A DNA stretch of 28,638 nucleotides from Spirogloea muscicola (taxonomy: Eukaryota; Streptophyta; Zygnematophyceae; Spirogloeales; Spirogloeaceae): assembly GCA_009602725.1 (NCBI GenBank), contig WELB01000019.1, positions 237,080 through 265,717 on the forward strand, written 5' to 3'. Below, in pieces: positions 1 through 8,289 of this stretch. Positions within the stretch are counted from its first letter, which is position 1; every line of letters begins with the position of its first letter. The notes below the pieces were generated by a model that was given only the letters and a program-made list of their open reading frames with translations, ran no database searches and had not been told where the DNA came from. Both the position numbers and the translations under genes were made by a program.

Positions 1-50
1 GGGAGGGGGGGGGGGAGGGGGTGCGAGAGCGAGAGCGAGAACGAGGGAGA
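1..50. repeat. G-rich low-complexity tract
   Basis: The window opens with nearly pure G broken by single A residues, then a GAGAGC/GAGAAC simple repeat. It codes for nothing recognisable. It borders the transposon-derived block, and a weaker G/A-rich stretch near 2202-2230 precedes a matching motif, so it may be part of that repeat structure. Confidence 0.6.
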
Positions 51-123
51 AGCATGCGGCTGCTGAGCCGGAAGAGCGGCTGTAAGCAGCCAGGTGCATA
101 TAGAGGGTTTTCATGACTATATT

Positions 124-150
124 AGGGAGGGGAGGGAGGGGAGGGGGGAG
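124..150 (+). repeat. G-run cluster, possible G-quadruplex
   Basis: Several runs of three to six G residues are separated by single A residues, which fits the pattern of four or more G-runs with short loops that can fold as a G-quadruplex. It lies just outside the left outer arm of the Copia fold-back block. Formation in the cell is inference only. Confidence 0.5.
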
Positions 151-164
151 CGGGGAGGTGCGTG

Positions 165-455
165 TGTATTAAGAGATGAGAAGGCCTGTGTGGCCAAGTA
201 CAAAGGCAAGCACATTGACAAATGTATGTCACCTGCTTGTAAGCTGACCCGCTCAGTAACCACGAGTCAGCACATAGAGGTCGCTAAATGATGCTCGAAT
301 ACCGGACGGCAATCGACAAGCTCTTGAACTACCAGCTAAGGCTCGACCAGCTTTCTGATGCAACGCATGAGCCTGAGCTCGCTGCAGACAAGCTGACACT
401 CGACGACGCAAGAATGACAAGTAGGCTGCCGGCATGCCCATCTGAGCTGGAAGCA
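165..455 (-). pseudogene. Left outer arm of fold-back block, unknown ORF fragment
   Basis: Read on the minus strand, this segment encodes a run containing MGMPAAYLSFLRRRVSACLQ, then a stretch with ALHQKAGRALAG, and ends in a stop near 253. The same sequence recurs in plus orientation at 2553-2850 with scattered differences, including the noncoding part that follows the stop (TGGTTACTGAGCGGGTCA and CTTGCCT..GTACTTGGCCA). I do not recognise the protein family. Its position next to the gag fragment and its inverted duplication suggest it is part of a mobile element or was carried by one. It is not the matching LTR in the usual orientation, because its AATAAA-like end points away from gag. Confidence 0.5.
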
Positions 456-1130
456 TATCCTCACGTCGAAGCGAGGGAGGGAGGGAAGTGGAGGCGGGGA
501 GGCAGATTTCGGCGGCACCAGCTGGACCACCTGGAAAGAGATGGTGGAGCTGCCCATGGACCACCTTGGTCTACTGGCCATTCTACAGGGGACAGGCAGA
601 GCCAATGTCGCAGGAGGACGATGCTGCTGCTTCGGAAGCGCTGCAGAAGTACAGGCGAAGGCAGACTCACTTCCTCTACCTTCTGAAGCGCAGCTTCAAC
701 GCTGCACAGCTGAGGCTGGTGGTGTAAAAGAAGACGCCTGCAGAGACGTGGGCGACAGTGTGAAAGGAGTACGGGAAGACTTCGCAGGTAAGTATCAGCA
801 GCTTGCTGAGGAGTTTCACCAGTATGGCAATGGGTCCAATAGAATCTGTATCCTCATATGCCCTGAAAATGCGTGAGAAGGCGCAGGAGTTTGATGCAGC
901 AGGGCAGGCCATCTCACCAGACATTTTGGTGGTGCACCTGTTCCAGAGTCTCCCGCCAAGATACAATCACACAATGGAGACGCTGCAGACCCACAGACCA
1001 CCACTAGCGTTTGACGACTGTGTAGAGAGGCTACAGGAAGTTGAGAATCTCCAAAGACAATGGAATCGGAAAGAGTCTAAACTAGAAGATAATTTGCTCT
1101 ATGCACGTAGGGACCAGCAGCACTTACAAA
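455..1130 (+). pseudogene. Copia-type retrotransposon gag fragment, left copy
   Basis: This is a decayed fragment of the Gag polyprotein of a Ty1/Copia LTR retrotransposon. The start resembles the usual Copia Gag opening (SWTTWKEMVE, where the family has a W..W/K pattern). Further on, a long frame from about 803 carries REKAQEFDAAGQAI, LFQSLPPRY and FDDCVERLQ, matching the UBN2-type Gag domain. The reading frame changes near 800, and the protein runs into a CTG-rich tract after LLYARRDQQ. There is no CCHC zinc knuckle, protease, integrase or reverse transcriptase. A second, inverted copy at 1266-1927 shares most of its sequence. I judge this a dead fragment, with family assignment fairly sure. 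Confidence 0.75.
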
Positions 1131-1265
1131 AGTCCTCCCTTCTTGCGACAATTTGTGTACTTGGCTGTTGCTGTCGCTGCTGCTGCTGCTGCTCTGCGTG
1201 TCGCCAGGGCTGCTGGTGCTGCTACTTTTCGTGCTGCTGGTGCTGCCAGGGCTGCCGCTGCTGCC
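1131..1265. repeat. CTG/CAG-rich spacer at the centre of the palindrome
   Basis: Dense CTG/TGC trinucleotides with interruptions. On the minus strand they read as CAG and continue the Gag-derived glutamine-rich run (NQQQWQQRQPWQHQQH), so the tract probably grew from a poly-Q stretch at the end of the gag fragment. It separates the two inverted gag copies and would be the loop of a folded transcript. Confidence 0.75.
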
Positions 1266-1927
1266 ACTGCTGCTGGTTCCTACGTGCATAGAGCACGTTA
1301 CCTTCTAACAAGGACTCTTCCAATCCCATTGTCTTTGGAAATCTTCCCTGTAGCCTCTCTACACAGTCGTCCAACGCTAGTGGTGGTTTGTGGATCTGCA
1401 GCGTCTCCATTGTGTATCGAATCTCGGCGGGAGACTCTGAAGCAGGTGCGCCACCATCTTGTCTGGAGAGATGGCTTGCCCTACTGTGTCCAACTCCTGC
1501 GCCTTCTCACGCACTCTTTGTATGCATGCAGTTATTGATTCTGCTGGACCCATTGCCATACTGTGGACACTGATGCTGATGTTGAACTGCGTGGTTTTCT
1601 CATACTCTTTGCAAAGTGTCGAACAAACCACGTCTCTGCGGGCCTCTTCTTTGTAACCAGCCTTGAGGCTGCACAGCTTCAGAAGGTAGAGGCAGTGAGT
1701 TTGCCTCCGGCTGTACACCTGCTGCGCTTCAGAAGCAGCCGCGTCGTCTTTCTGCGACACCGGCTCTGCCTCCGTTTTGAAAGAATGGCCAGCAGACCAA
1801 GGTGGTCCGTGGCCAGTTCCACCATCTCCTTCCAAATGGTCCAGTTGCTGCCGTCAAATTGCCTCAAGCCCTCAAGGCCTCCTCTGATACGACGTAGACT
1901 TGCGCCCTCCTGGCCTTGGCTAGCCAT
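1266..1927 (-). pseudogene. Copia-type retrotransposon gag fragment, right inverted copy
   Basis: This is the second gag fragment, in opposite orientation to the copy at 455-1130. It keeps the likely Gag start (ATG at 1927) and the opening motif QFDGSNWTIWKEMVEL. Further along it has REKAQELDTVGQAI, LLQSLPPRF and LDDCVERLQ. At least two frame changes, near 1790 and near 1400, break it. It ends in the glutamine-rich run of the central spacer. The nucleotide match to the left copy is strong; for example the segment around the METLQ codons differs at only a few positions in about 60. The element carries no downstream pol genes. Confidence 0.78.
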
Positions 1928-1939
1928 GTGGATGGCGAG

Positions 1940-1973
1940 GAGCGCCGAAGCGGGTCTCCCCGCTTCGGCGCTC
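1940..1973. repeat. Perfect 15-bp hairpin
   Basis: The arm GAGCGCCGAAGCGGG (1940-1954) is followed by a four-base loop and its exact reverse complement (1959-1973). It lies 13 bases beyond the gag start codon of the right copy, in a GC-rich patch. There is no T-run, so it does not look like a terminator. Confidence 0.85.
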
Positions 1974-2552
1974 GGCAGCGGCTGCAGTGGCGGCGGCGCA
2001 ATGCAGCGGCAGGATAGCGCGCAATCAGGTTGGGATGCCAGCTAGTCGTTACAAGAGGCCGCGGTGGTCCCAGCTAGGCTAGTGTGACCGCTGGGCCAAA
2101 TGCGACCATACCAGCATCTGACGTCTTGGCATCTCGACAGAGTGACGGAGGGTGGGCCATCTTCGAGCAATGCGTGCACAATCTCAGTAAAACAATCTCA
2201 GTAAAGGAGGGAGGGAGGAACGAGAGAATGCCGGCTTGTGTGATTTGAAGAGCGGCTGTGATTGCCAGCCAGGTGCATTCAGAGGAAGTTCCCAACTATG
2301 GTAGTGGAGCCACGGGCTTGGCAAATGGGGCGCTCTTACCTGTCCCCGTGTCAGCAATAGGAAGCCAGATGAGCTGTGGAGGAAGAGCAACCCCGCCGAA
2401 GAAAGGGAGGGGAGAGCCCGATGTAGTGCAGGAACGGCGGACATTACGTCAGGCTGATTTTGCAGAAGTTCTGAGTGGGAAGTTCTTTGGCTGTCTGGGT
2501 CCTCCTTTCCACGCTCTCCTTCAGCATATTGCCAATCTAGGCTACACACGAC
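1974..2552. other. Insert present only in the right half of the fold-back block
   Basis: This segment lies between the right gag fragment and the right outer arm and is missing from the left half, where gag and outer arm abut near 455. It contains a 14-base tandem repeat (CAATCTCAGTAAAA type, about 2187-2214). Around 2250-2285 a motif (AAGAGCGGCTGT, then CAGCCAGGTGCAT) also occurs in direct orientation near 72-100. An open frame from 2258 runs into the outer arm and ends at 2650. I do not recognise its product. Confidence 0.4.
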
Positions 2553-2850
2553 GTGCAGATGTGTTTTCGGCTGAGATGGGCTTGCCAGCTGCATATCTAT
2601 CGTTCTTGCGACGACGAGTTTCGGGCCTGTTTGCAGCGTGCTCAGGCTAATGCTTTGCACCAGAAAGCTGGGCGAGCTCTAGTTGGTGGCAGAAGGGCTT
2701 CGGTTCTGACATTAGTATCCAGGCATCGAGTAGTGACGTTTATGTTTTGACCCGTGGTTACTGAGCGGGTCAATCTGCTGTAGGTTATGTAGGTCATTAG
2801 ATGTGCTTGCCTTGTACTTGGCCATTTGGCCTTCGTTTGTTTCAAATAAA
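2553..2850 (+). pseudogene. Right outer arm of fold-back block, unknown ORF fragment
   Basis: This is the plus-strand counterpart of 165-455. It encodes AEMGLPAAYLSFLRRRVS and then, in another frame, RACLQRAQANALHQKAGRAL. Compared with the left copy there is one extra base near 2622-2635, which shifts the frame and leads to a stop at 2650. The noncoding part after the stop is also shared. An AATAAA sequence (2845-2850) closes the arm. Family unknown. Confidence 0.5.
2845..2850 (+). promoter_or_regulatory. AATAAA, possible polyadenylation signal
   Basis: A canonical hexamer at the outer end of the right arm. The matching place in the left copy reads AATACA. It could end a transcript of the unknown ORF fragment; nothing else supports its use. 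Confidence 0.3.
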
Positions 2851-2870
2851 CGGAAATTTTCTGAGTGAGA

Positions 2871-3866
2871 AGGGGGGAAGGCGCGCGGTGCTCTTTACAT
2901 AGTGGAGGCTAAATTGAGCCAACAAACTGTTCAGGCAAAAGCTAGTGCAGAAAATGGGGCTACATTGACCAAAGGGTGGCCGCCGCGGGAGCACTTGGCA
3001 GGGGCCACATATCATCTTAGCGGCGACGAGTAGTGGCAACCATTTGCACCAACGACAACTTCAATTTCAGCAAGCAGCAGAATTAGTGTATTCAGGTTTA
3101 TATGAAGCAATCCAGACTTACCCCTTCTGGATGCGTAGGGTGAATTGCAAGATCTCATTCCTGCAACTACTGTTGCAAGAGTCGTAGTGCAGCACCAGTG
3201 TGCACTGCGAGTGGTCATTGAACCTCATGTACTTGCCTACTTCTGGATGCGCCTCTGAGGTTGTTCATCAGTGCCTTGGCTAAGCAGTCTATGTATCTCA
3301 CTCAGGCATTTCACTTGCAGAGTGATGATTGTCAGACACGATGTGGAGCTTCTGTGGCAGCACTTCTGAGCAGGCAGCACTTGCTGCTTGCTGGTGTGAG
3401 AAAGTACACGCCAGTCCTTAACAAGTAGGATCCCGTCCTGAATAGATGACCACGTCAAGAAGAATGAAGAGCATCAAAGCGTGCATGCCAGTGCATGCCA
3501 GTAACGATCGTATCAAAATTGTGCAAGGCTCCTGCCCGAAATAGGTGGTGCCACATTCCTCTGGCACTCTCGTTTCTTTGACAGACCAGCTCGAGAAGAA
3601 CACATCGTCATGAGGCACCTGCTACGTGCACCATGACAACTGAGTTGACACAGCTGTCCCTGCTAGCTCTATAGCCGTGCTCGACCTTTTATGTGATTGA
3701 AATTTCTAGCCTACGTTGTCAGGACTGTTGGCAGGTAATCCGATGGTGCCTGATACTTTAAATCAAGCACTAGCCCCAGAACTTAACACTAAATTCATTA
3801 TGAGACGACCTAGACACTCTCTATGTAACCTTTGGTTCCTAGCTATGCATGAAAGCAGATCGAGCC
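2871..3866. other. Intergenic, no gene recognised
   Basis: I see no credible coding region on either strand. A short 10-base direct repeat (GCATGCCAGT twice) lies near 3483-3503. The right part probably holds the 3' untranslated region of the minus-strand histone chaperone gene, but I found no canonical minus-strand AATAAA. Confidence 0.5.
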
Positions 3867-5796
3867 TTAAGCAGATTCTTCCACTTCTTTCCTCATCCGC
3901 GTCCCCGTGGTCAACTTGACCATATCTTCTTCCTCGTCCTCATCCTTGGGTTCTTCCTCGTCCTCGTCCTCGTCTTCGTCCCTGTCCTCGTCCTCGTCCT
4001 CGCCCGAGACATCTTCGCCATCCTCGCCATCTTCGTCGTCAGCGTTCTCGTCGTCTGCGTTGTCAATGCTGCGCTGGGGCAGGCTTGCAAAAAGCCCAGC
4101 CGATGTCCCCCGCCGCCTGCCTCGCGGTTCATCAATGATGTTGCTTGTGTCGATGCCCTCTAGCTCCTTGGCTGTATCCAGCCGCTTTTTCACTCGCTTC
4201 AAGTCTGTATAAGAATAGCAGCCTCAAGCCAGTGACTAACCACATCACGTTCTGCTTGCCCTTGACAATCATTCACGTAAAGGAGATTGTGTTGCACTGT
4301 AGATGTGAGAGTAGAAAACAGGTGAGTGGCTGTGTACCTACAGGTAAGCTGAAAAAGGAGAGTACACAAGAAATATCTAGCTGTTGGCTTAAATCAGCCA
4401 TTACAGCACTAGAAGTCCACTCTGGACTGGCACCTTTCTCCGAGGCGTCAGCCGAGAGGCCTTCCTTGGCGAGCAGCTGCACGAGCTCTGCCTCCAGCAC
4501 ACTCTCCCGCTCTGCCTTATCCGCGCGCTTCACCCTGGAGTACACGGCTGGAGAGATCCTGCGCACTCGCATGATTGCAAAGTGGTGCCAAGGAGCACTA
4601 AGTTACAACCGACGCAGCTGCAGGAGAAGCTCTTCTGCACACCTTCTCAAGCGAGGGTGATCCACAGGAGGAAGCTGCCTAGTGTGACAGAGCAGGAGTC
4701 AGTGGGGCAAACTCTGACTTCTTACTTCATGCCAGCGCTTTGGAGCAAGCCCTTGAGCCGCTCAACCTCGTGGCCATACGCAGCTCTAGGTGCAGCTGGC
4801 GGCTTAGCCTGCAGGCAAGGTCAGGACCGCTTTTAGGCTGCTGGCAGACTTCTTCAGTACGTTGCCGGCCATGCTATTGGCGCCAAGAAGTAGCAGCTAC
4901 TTCACAAATTCAAGTTGGCAATCAATTGTGCTGTGTTATGGACCTAAGAAGTCCAAGTGTTTGGCTTTAACTTCGAAATTGGCTCAGGGTCAGACCTTGG
5001 GCTGCGGTGCTTGTCGTCGTTTTCCTGTCTCTTTACTGACATCGGATGCTTTCCGCTTCATCGGCACTTGCTTTCTGCTTGACAACTCGCCCTCTTTCTG
5101 CCGCCGCCGCCGCCGCCGCATGGGAGCCGCCGCCTCGTCCTCTTCCTCATCCTCGTCCTCATCGTTGTCCTCCCCAATCCTCTCCACAATCTCCGCTTCT
5201 GTAGCGTCCAGCTCCGCTTCTGTAACGTCCACACCTGCAGACCCCACAGCTGGCTCCGCATCCTCGCCCACCTCAGAGCCTCTCGTACCCACGTCGCCCT
5301 CCTCCGCTGCCTCCGGCTCAACCTGCCCAACCTGGGCTTCCTCCCGCGGCTCCTGCTTTGCAAGAATCTGCGCAGGTCCCAGTGCTGCGACTGTAGTGGG
5401 TATGCAGAACCACCTTGAAATCCCAGCAGGCCCAGTTGCCGGCTTCCCACACCAACGGCAACTGGGTGAGGGCCGCGCGCAGTGGCACCTGGTCCACGAG
5501 CTCGCCCACGAGCTGCTTGTGGGCGTCCAGGCCGCCTACGGGCAGCCCGAGGTCGTCCTCGAGGAGCCGCCGCACGGTCTTGAGCGTCAGCGACCTGCAC
5601 GCAGGACGGCGCCTTTCCCAGCCTCAGCGCCTTCCTGCCGCCGCAGCCCTACGGCAAGCCTGCAGAGGCCCTGCTAGTCAGGCCGCGCCTTTGTCCGAGA
5701 GGCCATAGCATTGGCGGCCTCGTACTCTTTCTGGCGGCGCAGGTCAGCCGACCGCCGCAGCACAGCAGCACGCACATTTGCAGCGACCTCCGTCAT
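3867..5796 (-). CDS. HIRIP3-like histone chaperone (DEK_C and CHZ domains)
   Basis: Likely a nuclear H2A-H2B histone chaperone of the plant HIRIP3 type. I read six exons on the minus strand: 5796-5726, 5594-5489, 5367-4996, 4808-4726, 4558-4434 and 4204-3867, all with GT-AG junctions and kept phase, giving 364 residues. Residues about 5-59 form a DEK_C domain (TLKTVRRLLEDDLGLP, GLDAHKQLVGELVDQ). Residues 60-183 are acidic, then basic (PMRRRRRRQKEG, KRKASDVSKETGKRR). Residues about 195-265 match the conserved C-terminal CHZ-like block of plant homologues (RLKGLLQSAGMKISPAVYSR, AKEGLSADASEKDLKRVKKR, AKELEGIDTSNII). The last 80 residues form a strongly acidic Asp/Glu tail, longer than I expect in this family. 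The start at 5796 is the first ATG in frame before the DEK_C block. Domain call is firm; exact first-exon boundaries are inference. Confidence 0.8.
5101..5119. repeat. CCG trinucleotide repeat inside coding exon
   Basis: Six CCG units lie within exon 3 of the histone chaperone and encode its six-arginine run on the minus strand. Similar CCG tracts occur around the start of the TMK gene. Confidence 0.8.
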
Positions 5797-6942
5797 CGCA
5801 GAACTGCGGTGCTGTATTGTCACAAGGCTGGCTACCTCTAATGCTGTGGATGGCCAGCTGCAAAGGAACGTGGAGAAGTGCTAGTGAGATGGGAAAGTGC
5901 TCTCAGTAGAGCAACTAACAAGGGAAGGCAAGACTTCGGACGGTCAGGAGGTTCTACGTTCTGCATGCGCAGCAGGGTGGAGGATAGCTGGCTAGTCACG
6001 GCCACTGCCCTCTTGGACAAAAGCCCCTACACCTTTCCAATTTTGAAACATTTGAATTGGATACATCGCCTTTAGGAGAAACGTCACAGCACCAGCTTCT
6101 GAACCTGCGCTGCACTGATTTGTGCCTCGTCCCAATGAAGTAGAAGAGAGCTGCTGAGTGACCCACACTTATTAGCAAGAACCCTTCTTTGGAGGCTGTG
6201 AGTAGCCCGCCCAAACCACTCGAGAAGAAGAGGAGGTGGCTTTCCTAAGATCACGTGCCAGTGGTAAATGGCCCTGAAGGACGCAAAACTAGTCAAACTC
6301 AAGCCCATGAGATGCGCAAAAACTGGTCTTTTACAATATAGCTGCATGAAGAAGAGGCTCTGAAGGTGTGATGGCTGTGATTTTGTAACTGCGTTGTGTG
6401 GAAATGGAGGGATTGGAAGCAGAGAAGGCTAAGTGTTTGCTTGGTGAAGCTTGGCTGTATGTCAAATATTTACGGTAATTCTTGCCGTGAATAAAAGCCC
6501 TTGCCCAATAGTTGAGGGACTGGGTCTATGGCACTGCATAATTTCCGGCTCCGGCAGGAGAGCATCAAGTGCCCTGCAAGCAGTCTGCTATTTCACTTAT
6601 TTACGGGGTATGGAATTCTTTAGCTCTCCTGCTCGGGCTCTCTTCGCGTAGGAGGCAGTCTGCCCCAAACAACGTTCGGTCCTCAGTGGGCTGGTCCCAT
6701 ACAGCCAAGGTCCTATTCAGCTGTTCCACCTATACTGCGCTTGATACTGCAATCAAACCTCCACTTGCTTGTAAGAAGGCATGCACATTTAGGGAAACGA
6801 GCCTATTTCTGGGCGACCTACAGGTAGCTTCTCTTGCTTGCCGGCCCTTTACAACACGTTCCTTGGGCTTCACAGTGCAAATTCACTTGTTGCTCTTTGG
6901 TAGAAGCTCTCTTTCCCCTGTCATAGAGTACTCTGTTGGGCC
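5797..6942. other. Divergent intergenic region, left part
   Basis: This lies upstream of the minus-strand chaperone gene and should hold its promoter and 5' leader. Open frames here are short and show no recognisable domain. An AATAAA on the plus strand at 6490-6495 has no gene to serve. Confidence 0.45.
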
Positions 6943-7104
6943 TGTGGCCAGTGTCAATGAGCTGCCTGGCTAGCTCTTGCAGCCATGTAGTGCAGGAGTA
7001 TGAGCGGGAAGCACCAGCATTGTGGCAAATGTCAGTGAGCTGCCTAGCTAGCTCCTGCAGCTATGTAGTGTCAGAGGAATATGAGCGGGAGTTACCAGCA
7101 TTTG
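6943..7104. repeat. Two-copy tandem duplication, 78-base period
   Basis: Copy one begins at 6943 and copy two at 7021, both opening TGTGGC and containing GAGCTGCCT.GCTAGCTC, TGCAGC.ATGTAGTG and GTATGAGCGGGA-like blocks. The second copy has a few extra bases near 7070. In the plus frame that starts at 6936 both copies stay open and give a repeated peptide (CLASSCS, EYERE). I see no domain, so I treat it as a repeat rather than a gene. Confidence 0.75.
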
Positions 7105-7550
7105 GGCTTAACCTAAGGGCTCGTATAATACTCAGAGGCGCAGCTGCTTGTAATGATTGCTCGCCTGCATCAAGTGTCACGCCACATCTGACTGCCATCC
7201 CAATCTAGAGCAGCAGCACCCGCAGCCGGGCTGTCTGAGGCGTCTGCAGCTGCTGCATACGGGGTACTGATGAGTGCAATCTAGCCTGGCAGATCAGTGG
7301 GCTGCATCATGGACTACCTTGACGAGGCCGTGTTTCCGGTCACTGCGAACATTGTCTACCGGTTCGTAAGTGTCATATTGCAGTTGCTCTTGGCCACCCT
7401 TGCGCCACCTGTCCGGTATCTGAGGATTAACTGGGCATCAGATGTCTACGCTGCAAGCCTTGATTCAGGTTACCATTGAGTCCTGCATTCAGCACTTGGG
7501 TCAGCGGCACTCTCCACATCTCTTTGGTGCGAATTTAATTGTTGGTAAGC

Positions 7551-7695
7551 CAAACATCCCCTGGCATCCCGTCTTCTTGGGAGGTAGGGACGTCTGTTTG
7601 ATGCCCCCCTCCGCACGTCACAAAGTGCAATATATATTTGGGTGAGCTAAACATTCCTTGGCATCCCGTCTTCTTAGGTAATAGGGACGTCGGTG
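7551..7695. repeat. Direct repeat, about 45 bases, 98 bases apart
   Basis: The sequence AAACATCCCCTGGCATCCCG continues into TCTTCTTGGGAGGTAGGGACGTC and recurs from 7649 as AAACATTCCTTGGCATCCCG followed by TCTTCTTAGGTAATAGGGACGTC. On the plus strand both copies translate to N-IPWHPVFLG-x-RDV, with no known family. Confidence 0.75.
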
Positions 7696-7928
7696 CTGCG
7701 CGTACTCGCTTTGGGGAAATACAGCCATTGCCCACCTGGTGGGAGCTGTGGAGGCGGCGCACTCTCATGTCTGGTACCCTTGGACCTTGTCCAGTACAAG
7801 CAGCTCCTTCGCTAAAGCTCTTTCCCTTGTCCACTGGCCTTTCACGGCCGTCGCGGCCTTCTTGTATCTGTGCTAACCTCACACAGCCATCGCGTTCTAT
7901 GAAAGCGTCTGCGGCATTTATTCTGTGC

Positions 7929-7989
7929 GCTGGCCTCTTGCAGCCATCGCCCTCTACTGGAAGCATCTTGCTTCCAGTGAGAGGCCAGC
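7929..7989. repeat. Nested hairpin with two perfect 10-bp stems
   Basis: The outer stem pairs GCTGGCCTCT (7929-7938) with AGAGGCCAGC (7980-7989). The inner stem pairs ACTGGAAGCA (7956-7965) with TGCTTCCAGT (7969-7978) around a three-base loop. Seventeen bases are unpaired on the left side and one on the right. No gene is attached to it. Confidence 0.75.
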
Positions 7990-8289
7990 CCAGTAAGAAG
8001 AATTCAAGTTTGAAGCGGCCAGAGAAATTGGAAGTCTTTCTTTCTTTGGGAGCGCTCTCGAGCCAAGCTTCCGCAGCAGCCACTGCCCCTTGTTCTGATT
8101 GGGGTTCAGGTTCGGCTTCAGGGTTCACAGTCGACGGCCACACCCTGTTGGGTGATGGTAGGTTCCACTTTGGGGGGTTGACAACTTCTAGGGGGTTTTG
8201 GTGCACACCCAAGCCCTACGTCCAGGAGATTCGACAATGAGATTCAGAAACAAGATTCGAGATTTCATCTGCTTTCGTATCTGCCTCCA

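Noticed and set aside
165-2850. A complete LTR retrotransposon with paired LTRs.
   Set aside because: No direct terminal repeats, primer-binding site, protease, integrase or reverse transcriptase were found, and the repeats are inverted.
3849-5677. Plus-strand frames rich in Ser/Val at 3849-4212 and 4862-5677.
   Set aside because: They are reverse readings of the acidic GAG/GAC codon runs of the minus-strand histone chaperone exons.
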